Origin: an uncultured Clostridium sp.
GTDB lineage: Bacteria; Bacillota; Clostridia; TANB77; CAG-508
DNA length: 64,000 nt
Assembly: GCA_900552555.1 (NCBI GenBank)
Contig: URZW01000006.1
Span: 21,365-85,364 of the forward strand
Direction: 5' to 3'
Shown one piece after another: positions 35,465 to 43,072 of this stretch (position 1 is the first letter of the stretch; every line of letters starts with the position of its first letter). The notes under the pieces were generated by a model that had not been told where the DNA came from, did no database searches, and saw only the letters and a list, made by a program, of their open reading frames with translations. The translations under genes were made by a program, and so were the position numbers.

Positions 35465-35671
35465 ATGAATAATAAATATTTAATTTCAGAAACAACAAGA
35501 GAAGAAAGAAAAGATATTGTAAAAAAAGCGTTAGGAATTTCTTTATTAGGAGCAGATAAACCTAGTGATGATGTTTTAAATTTAGCAAAACAATATATAG
35601 ACGGAAAAATAGAAATAGAAGAAATTCAAAAAAAAGTGTTAGAAAAATATACAAATGGAGGTAATAAATAA
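35465..35671 (+). CDS. VbhA-like antitoxin of the Fic system
   Basis: 68 residues. ETTREERKDIVKKALGISLLGA resembles VbhA-type antitoxins, whose helix (motif S/TxxxE) blocks the Fic active site; here TTREE provides the T and E, with Arg where Gly/Asn is usual. The C-terminal QYIDGKIEIEEIQKKVLEKY is also typical of the family. Its stop codon shares its last base with the Fic start codon, the usual antitoxin-toxin arrangement. Confidence 0.75.
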   Translation: MNNKYLISETTREERKDIVKKALGISLLGADKPSDDVLNLAKQYIDGKIEIEEIQKKVLEKYTNGGNK

Positions 35672-36354
35672 TGAAAGATCCATATGTATATGAAGATACA
35701 GGAACATTAAAAAATAAATTGGGTATAAAAGATTATGAACAATTAAGACAGGCAGAAGCTGATATTTCTTTTGTTAAATTACTTACAGTTGATAGAGATG
35801 TGGATTGTACAAAATTTGATTTGGAGTATGTTAAGAATATTCATAAATATATTTTGTGTGATATTTATGATTGGGCTGGTGAATTTAGAACTGTACCAAT
35901 GGAAAAACCAGAAGATGTTTTAGGCGGAGATACTGTAAGATATGCGTATCCTAAAGAACTTGAGCCTAAGGCAATAGAATGTTTGAATGAATTAAATAGG
36001 ATAAATTGGAATGCAAAAGATTTAGATAACAAAGCAATGGATTTTACAAAATTAATTGCTGAGTTATGGCAAGTACATCCATTTAGAGATGGAAATACAA
36101 GAACGATTGTTACATATGCTTTTAGATTCGCTGAAGAACATGGGTTTAAAATGGATAGAAATTTATTATTAGATCATTTTACATATGTTAGAAAAGCTTT
36201 GGTAAAAGCTTCTGATGGAGAATATTCTGATTATCAATATTTATATAAAATAATAAAAGATTCAATTCAGAGAGAAACAAAAATACAAGATAATAATTCG
36301 GATGATAAGGCAGAAAAAGATAAGATTGTAGGTATTGATAGGGAAGAAAGATAG
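35671..36354 (+). CDS. Fic family protein (AMPylase toxin)
   Basis: 227 residues. The active-site motif HPFRDGNTRT at about 136-145 matches HxFxxGNxR, with catalytic His136. N-terminal DPYVYEDTGTLKNKLGI and YDWAGEFRTVPMEK are typical of Fic domains near the target dock. Fic enzymes transfer AMP (or other nucleotides) to target proteins and are inhibited by VbhA-type antitoxins, as encoded immediately upstream. The pair looks like a mobile insertion between core genes. Confidence 0.9.
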   Translation: MKDPYVYEDTGTLKNKLGIKDYEQLRQAEADISFVKLLTVDRDVDCTKFDLEYVKNIHKYILCDIYDWAGEFRTVPMEKPEDVLGGDTVRYAYPKELEPKAIECLNELNRINWNAKDLDNKAMDFTKLIAELWQVHPFRDGNTRTIVTYAFRFAEEHGFKMDRNLLLDHFTYVRKALVKASDGEYSDYQYLYKIIKDSIQRETKIQDNNSDDKAEKDKIVGIDREER

Positions 36355-36445
36355 AAATTTGTTAAAAAATGGTACTTTTTGAATTATATTTCATAATATA
36401 TAGTATAACACAATTAATTAGAGTGTTATGCAGGAGGTGACTTTT

Positions 36446-36715
36446 ATGGAGCCACAAGAAGTATTTTGTTATGACAAAAAAGAGGAAAGATGTAATAACA
36501 ATAAATGTTTTGGAATTATAACAGTAATATTAGCAATTGCTTTTTCATTTGTTGTTGGACTATTAGTTGGTGCAGCTGTAATAGCATCTGAAATATTAGC
36601 ATCTTTTGGAGCAATAATAGTTTTAGCAGTTGTTTTGGGATTACTTCTTATTTTATCTATTATATTGCTTATTTGTAATAGAAAGAAAGATAAAAAAAGA
36701 AAATGTTGTTGCTAA
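36446..36715 (+). CDS. small membrane protein with Cys-rich tail, 89 aa
   Basis: I chose the ATG at 36446 because a full AGGAGGTGA Shine-Dalgarno (36432-36440) precedes it; an in-frame ATG at 36428 lies upstream of that site. The product has a Cys-containing head (EERCNNNKCFG), two membrane helices (about 25-50 and 53-78) and a Lys/Cys tail (KKDKKRKCCC). No family recognised. The perfect ribosome binding site suggests high expression. Own terminator downstream. Confidence 0.65.
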   Translation: MEPQEVFCYDKKEERCNNNKCFGIITVILAIAFSFVVGLLVGAAVIASEILASFGAIIVLAVVLGLLLILSIILLICNRKKDKKRKCCC

Positions 36716-36726
36716 AAACAGAAGGG

Positions 36727-36760
36727 GAGAAATGAGGCTGGTAAAAATTTCTCTCTTTTT
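36727..36760 (+). terminator. terminator of the small membrane protein gene
   Basis: 7-bp stem GAGAAAT/ATTTCTC, 13-nt loop, then TC followed by five Ts. Confidence 0.6.
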
Positions 36761-36782
36761 CTTTTTAATTTGAATTTAAAAT

Positions 36783-36824
36783 AAAAAAGGAAAATTCAGC
36801 ATAAGGCTTTATTTTCCTTTTTTT
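36783..36824. terminator. bidirectional terminator, also for engB
   Basis: Stem AAAAAAGGAAAAT/ATTTTCCTTTTTT with a 15-nt loop, adjacent to the engB stop; A-rich and T-rich flanks suit both strands. Confidence 0.75.
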
Positions 36825-37406
36825 CTAAATATATTGTTCAATTTCATTCCATACATCATCCATATAAATTCTTCTTTCAGAAGAAAATGGAAAAGTAGGA
36901 ATATCACCAATTGGATTTAATGTTTTTTGCAATTTACTAGCTACATCTGAAACTTTAGTAACAGCAATTTTATCAGCCTTGTTAGCTAAAATCATACAAG
37001 GCAAACCAGAACGAATAACATAATTGTACATAAGTTTGTCATTTTCAGTAGGTGAATGACGAATATCTACTAAAAAGATAATCAAAGAAATTTGTTCTCT
37101 GTTAAATAGATATTGCTCAATAAATTTACCAACTTGTTCTTGTTCTTTTTTAGACATTTTGCTATATCCATATCCAGGTAAATCAACAAAATAAAATTTT
37201 TCATCAATATTATAAAAATTAATTTGTCTTGTTTTACCAGGTTCACTACTTGTTCTAGCAAGTTTTTTTCTGTTTATCATGGTGTTTATAAAACTTGATT
37301 TTCCAACATTAGATTTACCAACTAAAACAATTTCTGGTAAATTGTTTTTTGGGTATTGAGCAGGTCTTACTGCTGATACTTCAAATTTTGGATTATTTAC
37401 TATCAT
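36825..37406 (-). CDS. ysxC: ribosome biogenesis GTPase YsxC/EngB
   Basis: GTPase required for late 50S assembly. P-loop VLVGKSNVGKSSFINTMINR near residue 27-46, G3 DLPGYGYSKM, G4 LANKADKI, and FSSERR. The start is the ATG at 37406 (MIVNNPKFEVSAVRPAQYP) behind GGGAGC; the longer open frame runs into serS. 193 residues, normal. Follows serS in the same direction. Confidence 0.95.
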   Translation of the reverse strand: MIVNNPKFEVSAVRPAQYPKNNLPEIVLVGKSNVGKSSFINTMINRKKLARTSSEPGKTRQINFYNIDEKFYFVDLPGYGYSKMSKKEQEQVGKFIEQYLFNREQISLIIFLVDIRHSPTENDKLMYNYVIRSGLPCMILANKADKIAVTKVSDVASKLQKTLNPIGDIPTFPFSSERRIYMDDVWNEIEQYI

Positions 37407-37476
37407 ATTTTTGCTCCCATAAATTATTAAATTTTTTATATAAAATGGGACACTTTTTTGTCCCTTTTGTCTAATT

Positions 37477-38763
37477 TTATTTTTTTGGAAGAATTTTTTC
37501 AGTTCCACCCATGTAAGGTCTTAAAACTTCTGGAACAGTAACACTTCCATCTTTATTATAGTTATTTTCTAATACAGCAATTAATCCTCTTGGGGTAGCA
37601 ACAACTGTATTATTTAATGTATGTAAGAAATAGTTTCCTTTTTCACTCTTAACACGAATTCCTAAACGTCTGGCTTGAGCGTCTCCTAAATTAGAGCAAC
37701 TACAAACTTCAAAATATTTCTTTTGTCTAGGACTCCAAGCTTCAATATCGCAAGATTTTACCTTTAAGTCTGCTAAATCTCCAGAACAACAGTCAAGTTG
37801 CCTTACTGGAACATTGAAACTTCTAAATAAATCAACACTTAATTTCCACATTTTATTGTACCAGTTCATAGAATCTTCTGGTTCGCATAAAACTATCATT
37901 TCTTGTTTTTCAAATTGATGAACACGGTATAAACCTCTTTCTTCTAGACCATGTGAACCAATTTCTTTTCTGAAACATGGAGAGTATGATGTCATGCTAA
38001 TTGGAAGTTCGTCTTTTTTGATTAGTTGGTCTTTAAATCTACCAATCATTGAATGTTCAGAAGTACCGATTAAGTATAAATCTTCACCTTCAATTTTGTA
38101 CATCATATCATACATTTCTTCAAAACTCATAACACCAGTTACAACATCACTACGAATCATAAAAGGTGGTATAGCATATGTGAAACCATTGTTAATCATG
38201 TAATCTCTGGCATATGCAAGCATTGCTTCATGAAGTCTTGCAACATCACCAATTAGGTAGTAGAATCCAACACCGCTTGTGCGTCCTGCAGATTCTTTAT
38301 CCATTCCATTAAATCTTGCTATAATATCTGCATGATATGGAATTTCGTAATCTGGAACAACTGGTTCACCAAATCTTTGAACTTCTACATTTTCACTGTC
38401 GTCTTTACCAATTGGAACAGATGGGTCCATAATATTTGGTATTTTCATCATTCTTGATTTTATTTCTTCTGCATATTTTGTTTCTAATTTTTCGTTTTCT
38501 TCAAGTTGTGCATTTATTTCTTGAACTTTTACTTTTATACTTTCTGCTTCTTCTTTTTTGCCTTGTTTCATAAGTCCACCAATTTTAGCACTTAAAGATT
38601 TTCTTTCAGCTCTTAAATTATCTCCATTTAATTTGGCTTCTCTGTTTTTTATGTCTAAATCAATAACTTCGTCAACTAATACTAGTTTTTCGTCTTGAAA
38701 TTTGTTTTTGATGTTTTGTTTTACAACATCAGGGTTTTCTCTTAAAAATTTGATATCTATCAT
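37477..38763 (-). CDS. serS: serine-tRNA ligase
   Basis: Class II synthetase, 428 residues. N-terminal tRNA-binding coiled coil (about 28-105), motif 2 in SPCFRKEIGSHGLEERGLYRVHQFEKQE and motif 3 near the end (LNNTVVATPRGLIAVLENN). GGAGG ribosome binding site (TTAGGAGGC). No T-box signature (specifier stem or GGTGG-type antiterminator) is visible upstream. Followed by ysxC after about 70 bp with a weak GGGAC/GTCCC hairpin between. Confidence 0.97.
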   Translation of the reverse strand: MIDIKFLRENPDVVKQNIKNKFQDEKLVLVDEVIDLDIKNREAKLNGDNLRAERKSLSAKIGGLMKQGKKEEAESIKVKVQEINAQLEENEKLETKYAEEIKSRMMKIPNIMDPSVPIGKDDSENVEVQRFGEPVVPDYEIPYHADIIARFNGMDKESAGRTSGVGFYYLIGDVARLHEAMLAYARDYMINNGFTYAIPPFMIRSDVVTGVMSFEEMYDMMYKIEGEDLYLIGTSEHSMIGRFKDQLIKKDELPISMTSYSPCFRKEIGSHGLEERGLYRVHQFEKQEMIVLCEPEDSMNWYNKMWKLSVDLFRSFNVPVRQLDCCSGDLADLKVKSCDIEAWSPRQKKYFEVCSCSNLGDAQARRLGIRVKSEKGNYFLHTLNNTVVATPRGLIAVLENNYNKDGSVTVPEVLRPYMGGTEKILPKK

Positions 38764-38948
38764 TTTTGCCTCCTAAAATTTATTTTAATATTTAATGATA
38801 AAAATTTGTTTTTGCAGTTTGAAAAATTCTTTATTTAAAATATGCAACTATTATATACTAATTTTTATTAAATATCAAGGAAAATTGACATAAAAAGAAA
38901 GCGTATACGTAATTTTTATAAATTTTACATATACACTTTAGAAAATAA

Positions 38949-39167
38949 TTATTGGCAAAATTGGCTTCGTATAAAGTCAATTTCGTAATTAGATAATTTC
39001 TTGTCTAATATGGTTAATTGGTTATTTTCTATGTGTGCAACAACATCATATGTTGTAATAGTGCTGTTGCTTTTCTTTTGGTTTTTTTTTCTGATCTCTG
39101 TAGTTTCAGAGTCATGAGTATTATTAGCTGAAAAAAGTTCAGCTAATATATTGCTGTTCTTTTTCAT
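38949..39167 (-). CDS. small hypothetical protein, 72 aa
   Basis: GAAAGGAGA precedes the ATG. The product starts MKKNSNILAELFSANNTHD, has a Lys/Asn/Ser linker and ends with a compact YDVVAHIENNQLTILDKKLSNYEI segment. No family recognised. Soluble, no signal peptide. It lies alone between serS and a transporter. Confidence 0.5.
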   Translation of the reverse strand: MKKNSNILAELFSANNTHDSETTEIRKKNQKKSNSTITTYDVVAHIENNQLTILDKKLSNYEIDFIRSQFCQ

Positions 39168-39254
39168 AAGATGTCTCCTTTCAATACTCTATAATAAGCC
39201 ATATGTAAATTATACCATTTTTTTATGTATTTGTAAATATGTTAACATAAAAAG

Positions 39255-39305
39255 TAAATCATTAATTTTATTTTTTATAATTTATAAGCTGTGAATTGTA
39301 ACAGC
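39255..39305. repeat. half copy of the 41.1-kb inverted repeat
   Basis: Closely resembles the reverse complement of 41130-41190, including AAGCTGTGAATTGTAAC. A solitary arm, probably a remnant. Confidence 0.55.
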
Positions 39306-39402
39306 TATTTTGTTTTCGAATTGTAACAAATAAATAAAAAAGAAAAGAATAAAAAACTTTAAAAAAGACAAAAATAAAAAAAGAAAAAGGAGAGAACAAT
39401 AA

Positions 39403-40230
39403 ATGTTTTTAGAAATAATAAAATTTATCATATATTCAGGATTAATAGTACTGATTTCGAAATATATACTAGTAACAACATTGAGAAAATTAGCAGAAGC
39501 TTTGAATTTAAAAGCAAAAACAGTTGGAGATATAGCAGGATATGCAACATCAGTACCAGAATTATTAACAATAACAACATCAAGCTTGAGAGGACTAACA
39601 GGAGCAAGTGTTTATAATATTTTAAGTTCAAATGTAATTAATTTGATTCAATATTTAGGAGCTATTTTGCTAAATAAGAACGCTTCAAAATTACGTAATA
39701 GAGCAATAATAACAGATTTAGTATTAGTATTTTTTACAATAGCAATACCAATTGTTTTTCTAAAACTTGATATAGAATTAAAATTAGCAGTAGTGCCATT
39801 GTTCATTATTTTGTATATTTTATTTAGAATTTTAAATAATCATGTTCATAAGTTATATTTAAAAAACGAAGATGAGGAACTTGCAGAAGAAATTGAAGAG
39901 GAAAAGAAGAATTCTAAAAAAGTGTTACTATATGTATTGATTTTAATTATAATAGGAATTTTATTATTTGTTATAGGAGAGCTACTAGGAGATACACTTG
40001 AAAATTTATGTAATTTGTTTGGGGTTTCTGAGGTTATTGTTGGAATTTTATTAGGTTTTGTTACTAGTTTGCCTGAGTTGATTACTTTTTTTGAAGCTCA
40101 AAGACATTATAAAAAGGTTGATGATGATATGCTTGGGGTTGTTGAGGCTACTAATAATTTGCTTACTTCGAATATTTTGAACTTGTTTGCAATTCAGACA
40201 GTTGGAATTTTGATTTCTTCTATTATATAA
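39403..40230 (+). CDS. Na+/Ca2+ exchanger-type membrane protein
   Basis: 275 residues, about 8-9 membrane helices in two halves separated by an acidic loop (EDEELAEEIEEEKKNSKK, about 160-177). Each half has an alpha-repeat-like motif: GYATSVPELLT (about 46) and GFVTSLPELITFFEAQ (about 222), and the C-terminus has EATNNLLTSNILN. These are features of the CaCA exchanger superfamily, although 275 residues is short. Probable cation/Ca2+ antiporter; ion specificity unknown. AAAGGAGAG ribosome binding site. Confidence 0.8.
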   Translation: MFLEIIKFIIYSGLIVLISKYILVTTLRKLAEALNLKAKTVGDIAGYATSVPELLTITTSSLRGLTGASVYNILSSNVINLIQYLGAILLNKNASKLRNRAIITDLVLVFFTIAIPIVFLKLDIELKLAVVPLFIILYILFRILNNHVHKLYLKNEDEELAEEIEEEKKNSKKVLLYVLILIIIGILLFVIGELLGDTLENLCNLFGVSEVIVGILLGFVTSLPELITFFEAQRHYKKVDDDMLGVVEATNNLLTSNILNLFAIQTVGILISSII

Positions 40231-40236
40231 AAATGG

Positions 40237-40290
40237 TTACAGTTCGGTAATGATAATGCTTTAAAGAATTATCATTTCGGAACTGTAAAA
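40237..40290. terminator. hairpin downstream of the exchanger gene
   Basis: Arms TTACAGTTCGGTAATGATAAT and ATTATCATTTCGGAACTGTAA (about 19 of 21 pairs) with a 10-nt loop, just after the stop. Followed by A-rich DNA on plus, so termination is only likely. Confidence 0.5.
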
Positions 40291-40304
40291 AAATGAATAA
40301 TGAT

Positions 40305-40539
40305 AGTTACTATATAATGGTTTTCTTATGGTAGTTTGCTGGATAATGGTATTTTAAATTACCTGAATGTGATTGAAACAATATTAAAATTTATTAAATC
40401 TTTTTTGGACAAGAGTTCACTTTAGTGGAATGGAGTTCAAAAAAGATTTTAGAAATTATTATATTGTGTATTGAACCGAAGGCAATTTAAAATACCATTA
40501 TCCAGCAAACTACCATAAGAAAACCATTATATAGTAACT
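40305..40539. mobile_element. 235-bp MITE with 57-bp inverted arms and 6-bp target duplication
   Basis: The outer arms (40304-40360 and 40484-40540) are perfect inverted repeats of 57 bp. AATGAT flanks both sides (40299-40304 and 40540-40545). The interior holds a second nested inverted repeat (AAATCTTTTTTGGAC with GTTCAAAAAAGATTT). No coding capacity. This is a typical nonautonomous transposable element; the near-perfect arms suggest recent movement. Confidence 0.88.
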
Positions 40540-40639
40540 AATGATATTGAAAAAATAGCAAAAAGTGTTGACAAAATAAAATTAGTTAGTGTATAAATAA
40601 GTAAACAAAAGAAATTTAATTGCAAAGGAAGGATGTAAA

Positions 40640-40996
40640 ATGGAAAAGGATGTTGAAAAAACATATTATGAAAGAGTAAAAAATTATATTGCATTGAAAC
40701 CAAAAAGTACAAAAATAGAAGTAAGTTCTTATACAAGAGTTCCAATAGATGTAGTTGAGAAATTTATTGAAGAAGGAAGATTTGAAGAATGTGGTGGAAT
40801 ATTAAGAAAAACTAGAAAAATGAGTAAAACTTTACAAAGAGAAAATGAACTTAGAAAAAATTTCTTAAAGCAAATGCATTATGATGTTCAACCTTTAAAT
40901 ATAGAAGATACAGATAAAAAAAGTGATTCAAAATTAGTTAATGATTTGAAAGAAAAATATGGACCTAAAGATCCAGCTGATGATTGGATATTATAA
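40640..40996 (+). CDS. putative DNA-binding protein, 118 aa
   Basis: AAAGGAAGG precedes the ATG. The N-terminal 60 residues (YERVKNYIALKPKSTKIEVS, then RVPIDVVEKFIEEGRFEEC) look like a winged-helix or YvyF-like segment, where the second helix follows a rigid VPxxVVEKFIxEG pattern. The C-terminal half is lysine-rich and ends in DPADDWIL. No definite family. Own terminator downstream; its position before hrcA is not conserved evidence of a role in heat shock. Confidence 0.55.
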   Translation: MEKDVEKTYYERVKNYIALKPKSTKIEVSSYTRVPIDVVEKFIEEGRFEECGGILRKTRKMSKTLQRENELRKNFLKQMHYDVQPLNIEDTDKKSDSKLVNDLKEKYGPKDPADDWIL

Positions 40997-41002
40997 AAAA
41001 TG

Positions 41003-41046
41003 AAATCTAAAATTTGCAGTAGTACTGTGGATTTTAGATTTTTTTG
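41003..41046 (+). terminator. terminator of the 40640 gene
   Basis: 11-bp stem AAATCTAAAAT/ATTTTAGATTT with a 17-nt loop and following Ts. Confidence 0.8.
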
Positions 41047-41128
41047 TCTACTATTTTTATTATATTTGGAATATATTCAAAAAATCATTTTTATGTATTT
41101 CAAAAATTATATTAATGTTGTTTGTATT

Positions 41129-41229
41129 CGTTCACAGTTACAATTCACAGCTTGTAAATTATTTAAAATGAAATAAATGATTAATTTCAAATATATATTT
41201 TACTATACTGTGAATTGTGACTGTTCACG
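41129..41229. repeat. 101-bp inverted-repeat element upstream of hrcA
   Basis: Two 22-bp arms containing ACAATTCACAG and CTGTGAATTGT match as inverted repeats at 19 of 22 positions around 57 bp of AT-rich DNA. A half copy lies at 39255-39305. Confidence 0.65.
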
Positions 41230-41261
41230 AAAAATTCACAAAAAAATTTAGCAAAAGGTAT

Positions 41262-41325
41262 TGACAAGTGCTAAAAAAGGATATAATATATAACAAGATT
41301 AGCAAACAAATAAAAAGAGTGCTAA
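41262..41325 (+). promoter_or_regulatory. hrcA promoter and degenerate CIRCE operator
   Basis: TTGACA at about 41262-41267 is followed after 15-17 bp by TATAATAT. At 41299-41325 lies TTAGCAAAC, 9 bp, GAGTGCTAA, which is the CIRCE inverted repeat with an intact right arm and a left arm altered in its last bases (consensus TTAGCACTC). Another AGTGCTAA lies inside the promoter spacer. HrcA probably represses its own operon here. Confidence 0.8.
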
Positions 41326-41338
41326 AAGAGGTGATAAA

Positions 41339-42349
41339 ATGCTTGACGATAGAAAAAAGAAAGTATTACAAGCCATAGTAGAAGAATATATAAATACAGC
41401 AGAGCCAGTAAGTTCAAATGCACTAACAAACAATGAAGAATTACAATATAGTAGTGCAACAATAAGAAACGAAATGGCAGACCTTGAAAAAGCAGGATAT
41501 TTAGAAAAAACACATACATCAAGTGGAAGAATTCCATCAGAAAAAGGATATCGATACTATGTAGACGAACTTTTAAAAGATGACAACATAAGTATTGAAG
41601 AAATTAAATATATAAGTGACAAATTAGAAACAAAGGTAAATGAAATAGAAGACTTAACAAAAATTGCAACAACAACAATTTCAGAAATAACACATTATAC
41701 AACATTAGCAATTGGGCCAAGTTCACAAGATTTGCTAATTGAAGAAATAAAATTTGTTTTGCTTGGACCAAGAATGTTAATGGCAATAATATTGACAAAT
41801 ACAGGAATGGTAAAAGAAACAATAATAAAATTTGATGAAGATATAACAGACAAACAAGTAGAAACAATAAATTATATGTTTAATCAAAAATTAAAAGGTC
41901 AACCACTGCAAATAATAGATGTTCCTTTGGAAGAATACTTAATAAATGAAATGAAATATAGTGTAAAAGTTATAAAACCGATTATAGAACAAATCAAAAA
42001 AGTTATTTCAGAAGATAGACAAGTATATCTTGAGGGGGCAAATAAAGCCTTTGATTTACCGGAATTTAATAGTTTGGCAGTTGCTAAAAATTTTGTAAAT
42101 ATAATTGACGAAAAGGACTTAATGACGGACATATTAAATTCAGGATTTGCAAAAGATATAAATGTTTATATAGGCGATGAAAATGAAAAAGAAGAACTTA
42201 AAGATTTTAGTGTTATAACTTTTAAGCATAAAGTTGGTGACAAAGATATGGGAACAATAGGAATTATAGGACCTAAGAGGATGGATTACTCAAAAGTTAT
42301 TTCAGTTATGAAGTATATAAATAAAAAACTAAAAGACAAAGGAATATAA
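41339..42349 (+). CDS. hrcA: heat-inducible transcription repressor HrcA
   Basis: 336 residues. N-terminal winged helix with SSATIRNEMADLEKAGYLEKTHTSSGRIPSEKGYRYYV is diagnostic. HrcA binds CIRCE, which overlaps its promoter here. First gene of hrcA-grpE-dnaK-dnaJ, the standard class I heat-shock operon. AGAGGTG ribosome binding site. Confidence 0.97.
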   Translation: MLDDRKKKVLQAIVEEYINTAEPVSSNALTNNEELQYSSATIRNEMADLEKAGYLEKTHTSSGRIPSEKGYRYYVDELLKDDNISIEEIKYISDKLETKVNEIEDLTKIATTTISEITHYTTLAIGPSSQDLLIEEIKFVLLGPRMLMAIILTNTGMVKETIIKFDEDITDKQVETINYMFNQKLKGQPLQIIDVPLEEYLINEMKYSVKVIKPIIEQIKKVISEDRQVYLEGANKAFDLPEFNSLAVAKNFVNIIDEKDLMTDILNSGFAKDINVYIGDENEKEELKDFSVITFKHKVGDKDMGTIGIIGPKRMDYSKVISVMKYINKKLKDKGI

Positions 42350-42442
42350 TGGATGAGAAGTAATTACAATTTTTTGTAATAAAATATAATTTTAATAAAA
42401 ATTTCTTGAAAATAATAAAAAATAAAAGAAAGAGGCGATAAG

Positions 42443-42949
42443 ATGTCAGAAAAAAAAGAAAATGTTGAAAAAGAAGTAACAGAAAAAATCAAAAAAATTA
42501 ATGAAGAAAAAAGTGAATTACAAAAAAAACAACAAGAATTAGACGATTTGACAGACAGATATAAAAGAATTTTAGCTGAATTTGAAAATCACAAAAAAAG
42601 AAGCCAAAAAGAAAGAGAAGGTATGTATAATTCAATTTTAGGTGATGTTGTGGAGGTTATGCTTCCAATATTAGATAACTTAGAAAATGCAGCAAAAGTT
42701 GAAACTAAAGATGAAAATTATAAAAAAGGTGTTGAACTTGTTTTAAAACAATTTCAAGATGTACTTAAATCAAAAGGTGTAGAAGAAATCAAAGCTCTTG
42801 GAGAAACTTTTGATCCAGAACTTCATGAAGCTGTTAGTAGTGTTCAAGATGATTCTAAGGGAGAAAAAGAAATTGTTCAAGAGTATAGAAAAGGCTACAA
42901 AATAGGGCACAGAGTTATTAGACATTCTATGGTTGTTGTAGCTAATTAG
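42443..42949 (+). CDS. grpE: GrpE nucleotide exchange factor
   Basis: 168 residues. N-terminal coiled coil, then RYKRILAEFENHKKRSQKER and the C-terminal beta domain with HEAVSSVQDDSKGEKEIV. Speeds ADP release from DnaK. AAAGAGGCG ribosome binding site, second gene of the heat-shock operon. Confidence 0.96.
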   Translation: MSEKKENVEKEVTEKIKKINEEKSELQKKQQELDDLTDRYKRILAEFENHKKRSQKEREGMYNSILGDVVEVMLPILDNLENAAKVETKDENYKKGVELVLKQFQDVLKSKGVEEIKALGETFDPELHEAVSSVQDDSKGEKEIVQEYRKGYKIGHRVIRHSMVVVAN

Positions 42950-42970
42950 GTAGTTATTAATTTTAAAAAA

Positions 42971-43052
42971 GTTGTCAAAAGGGACGGGGAATTTTGACAA
43001 CTGATAATATAAAATTAAAAAGTTGTCAAAAACCCCCGTCCCTTTTGACAAG
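42971..43052. repeat. inverted pair of 31-bp REP units before dnaK
   Basis: Arms 42971-43001 and 43022-43052 (each starting GTTGTCAAAA or ending TTTTGACAAG, with a GGGACGG core) form an inverted pair around 20 bp. Arm length equals that of the 134-bp elements but the outer sequence differs, so a second subfamily. It sits 21 bp before the dnaK start. Confidence 0.75.
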
Positions 43053-43072
43053 AATTTAGGGAGGAATTTAAA

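Noticed and set aside
36825..37508. Longer ysxC form starting at 37508
   Set aside because: It would overlap the end of serS; the ATG at 37406 has the ribosome binding site and the family's usual N-terminus.
38764..38948. Possible T-box leader for serS
   Set aside because: No specifier stem and no conserved antiterminator sequence seen on the minus strand.
40230..41330. CRISPR array suspected from repeated arms
   Set aside because: Repeats are inverted pairs of different families with no regular spacers and no cas genes.
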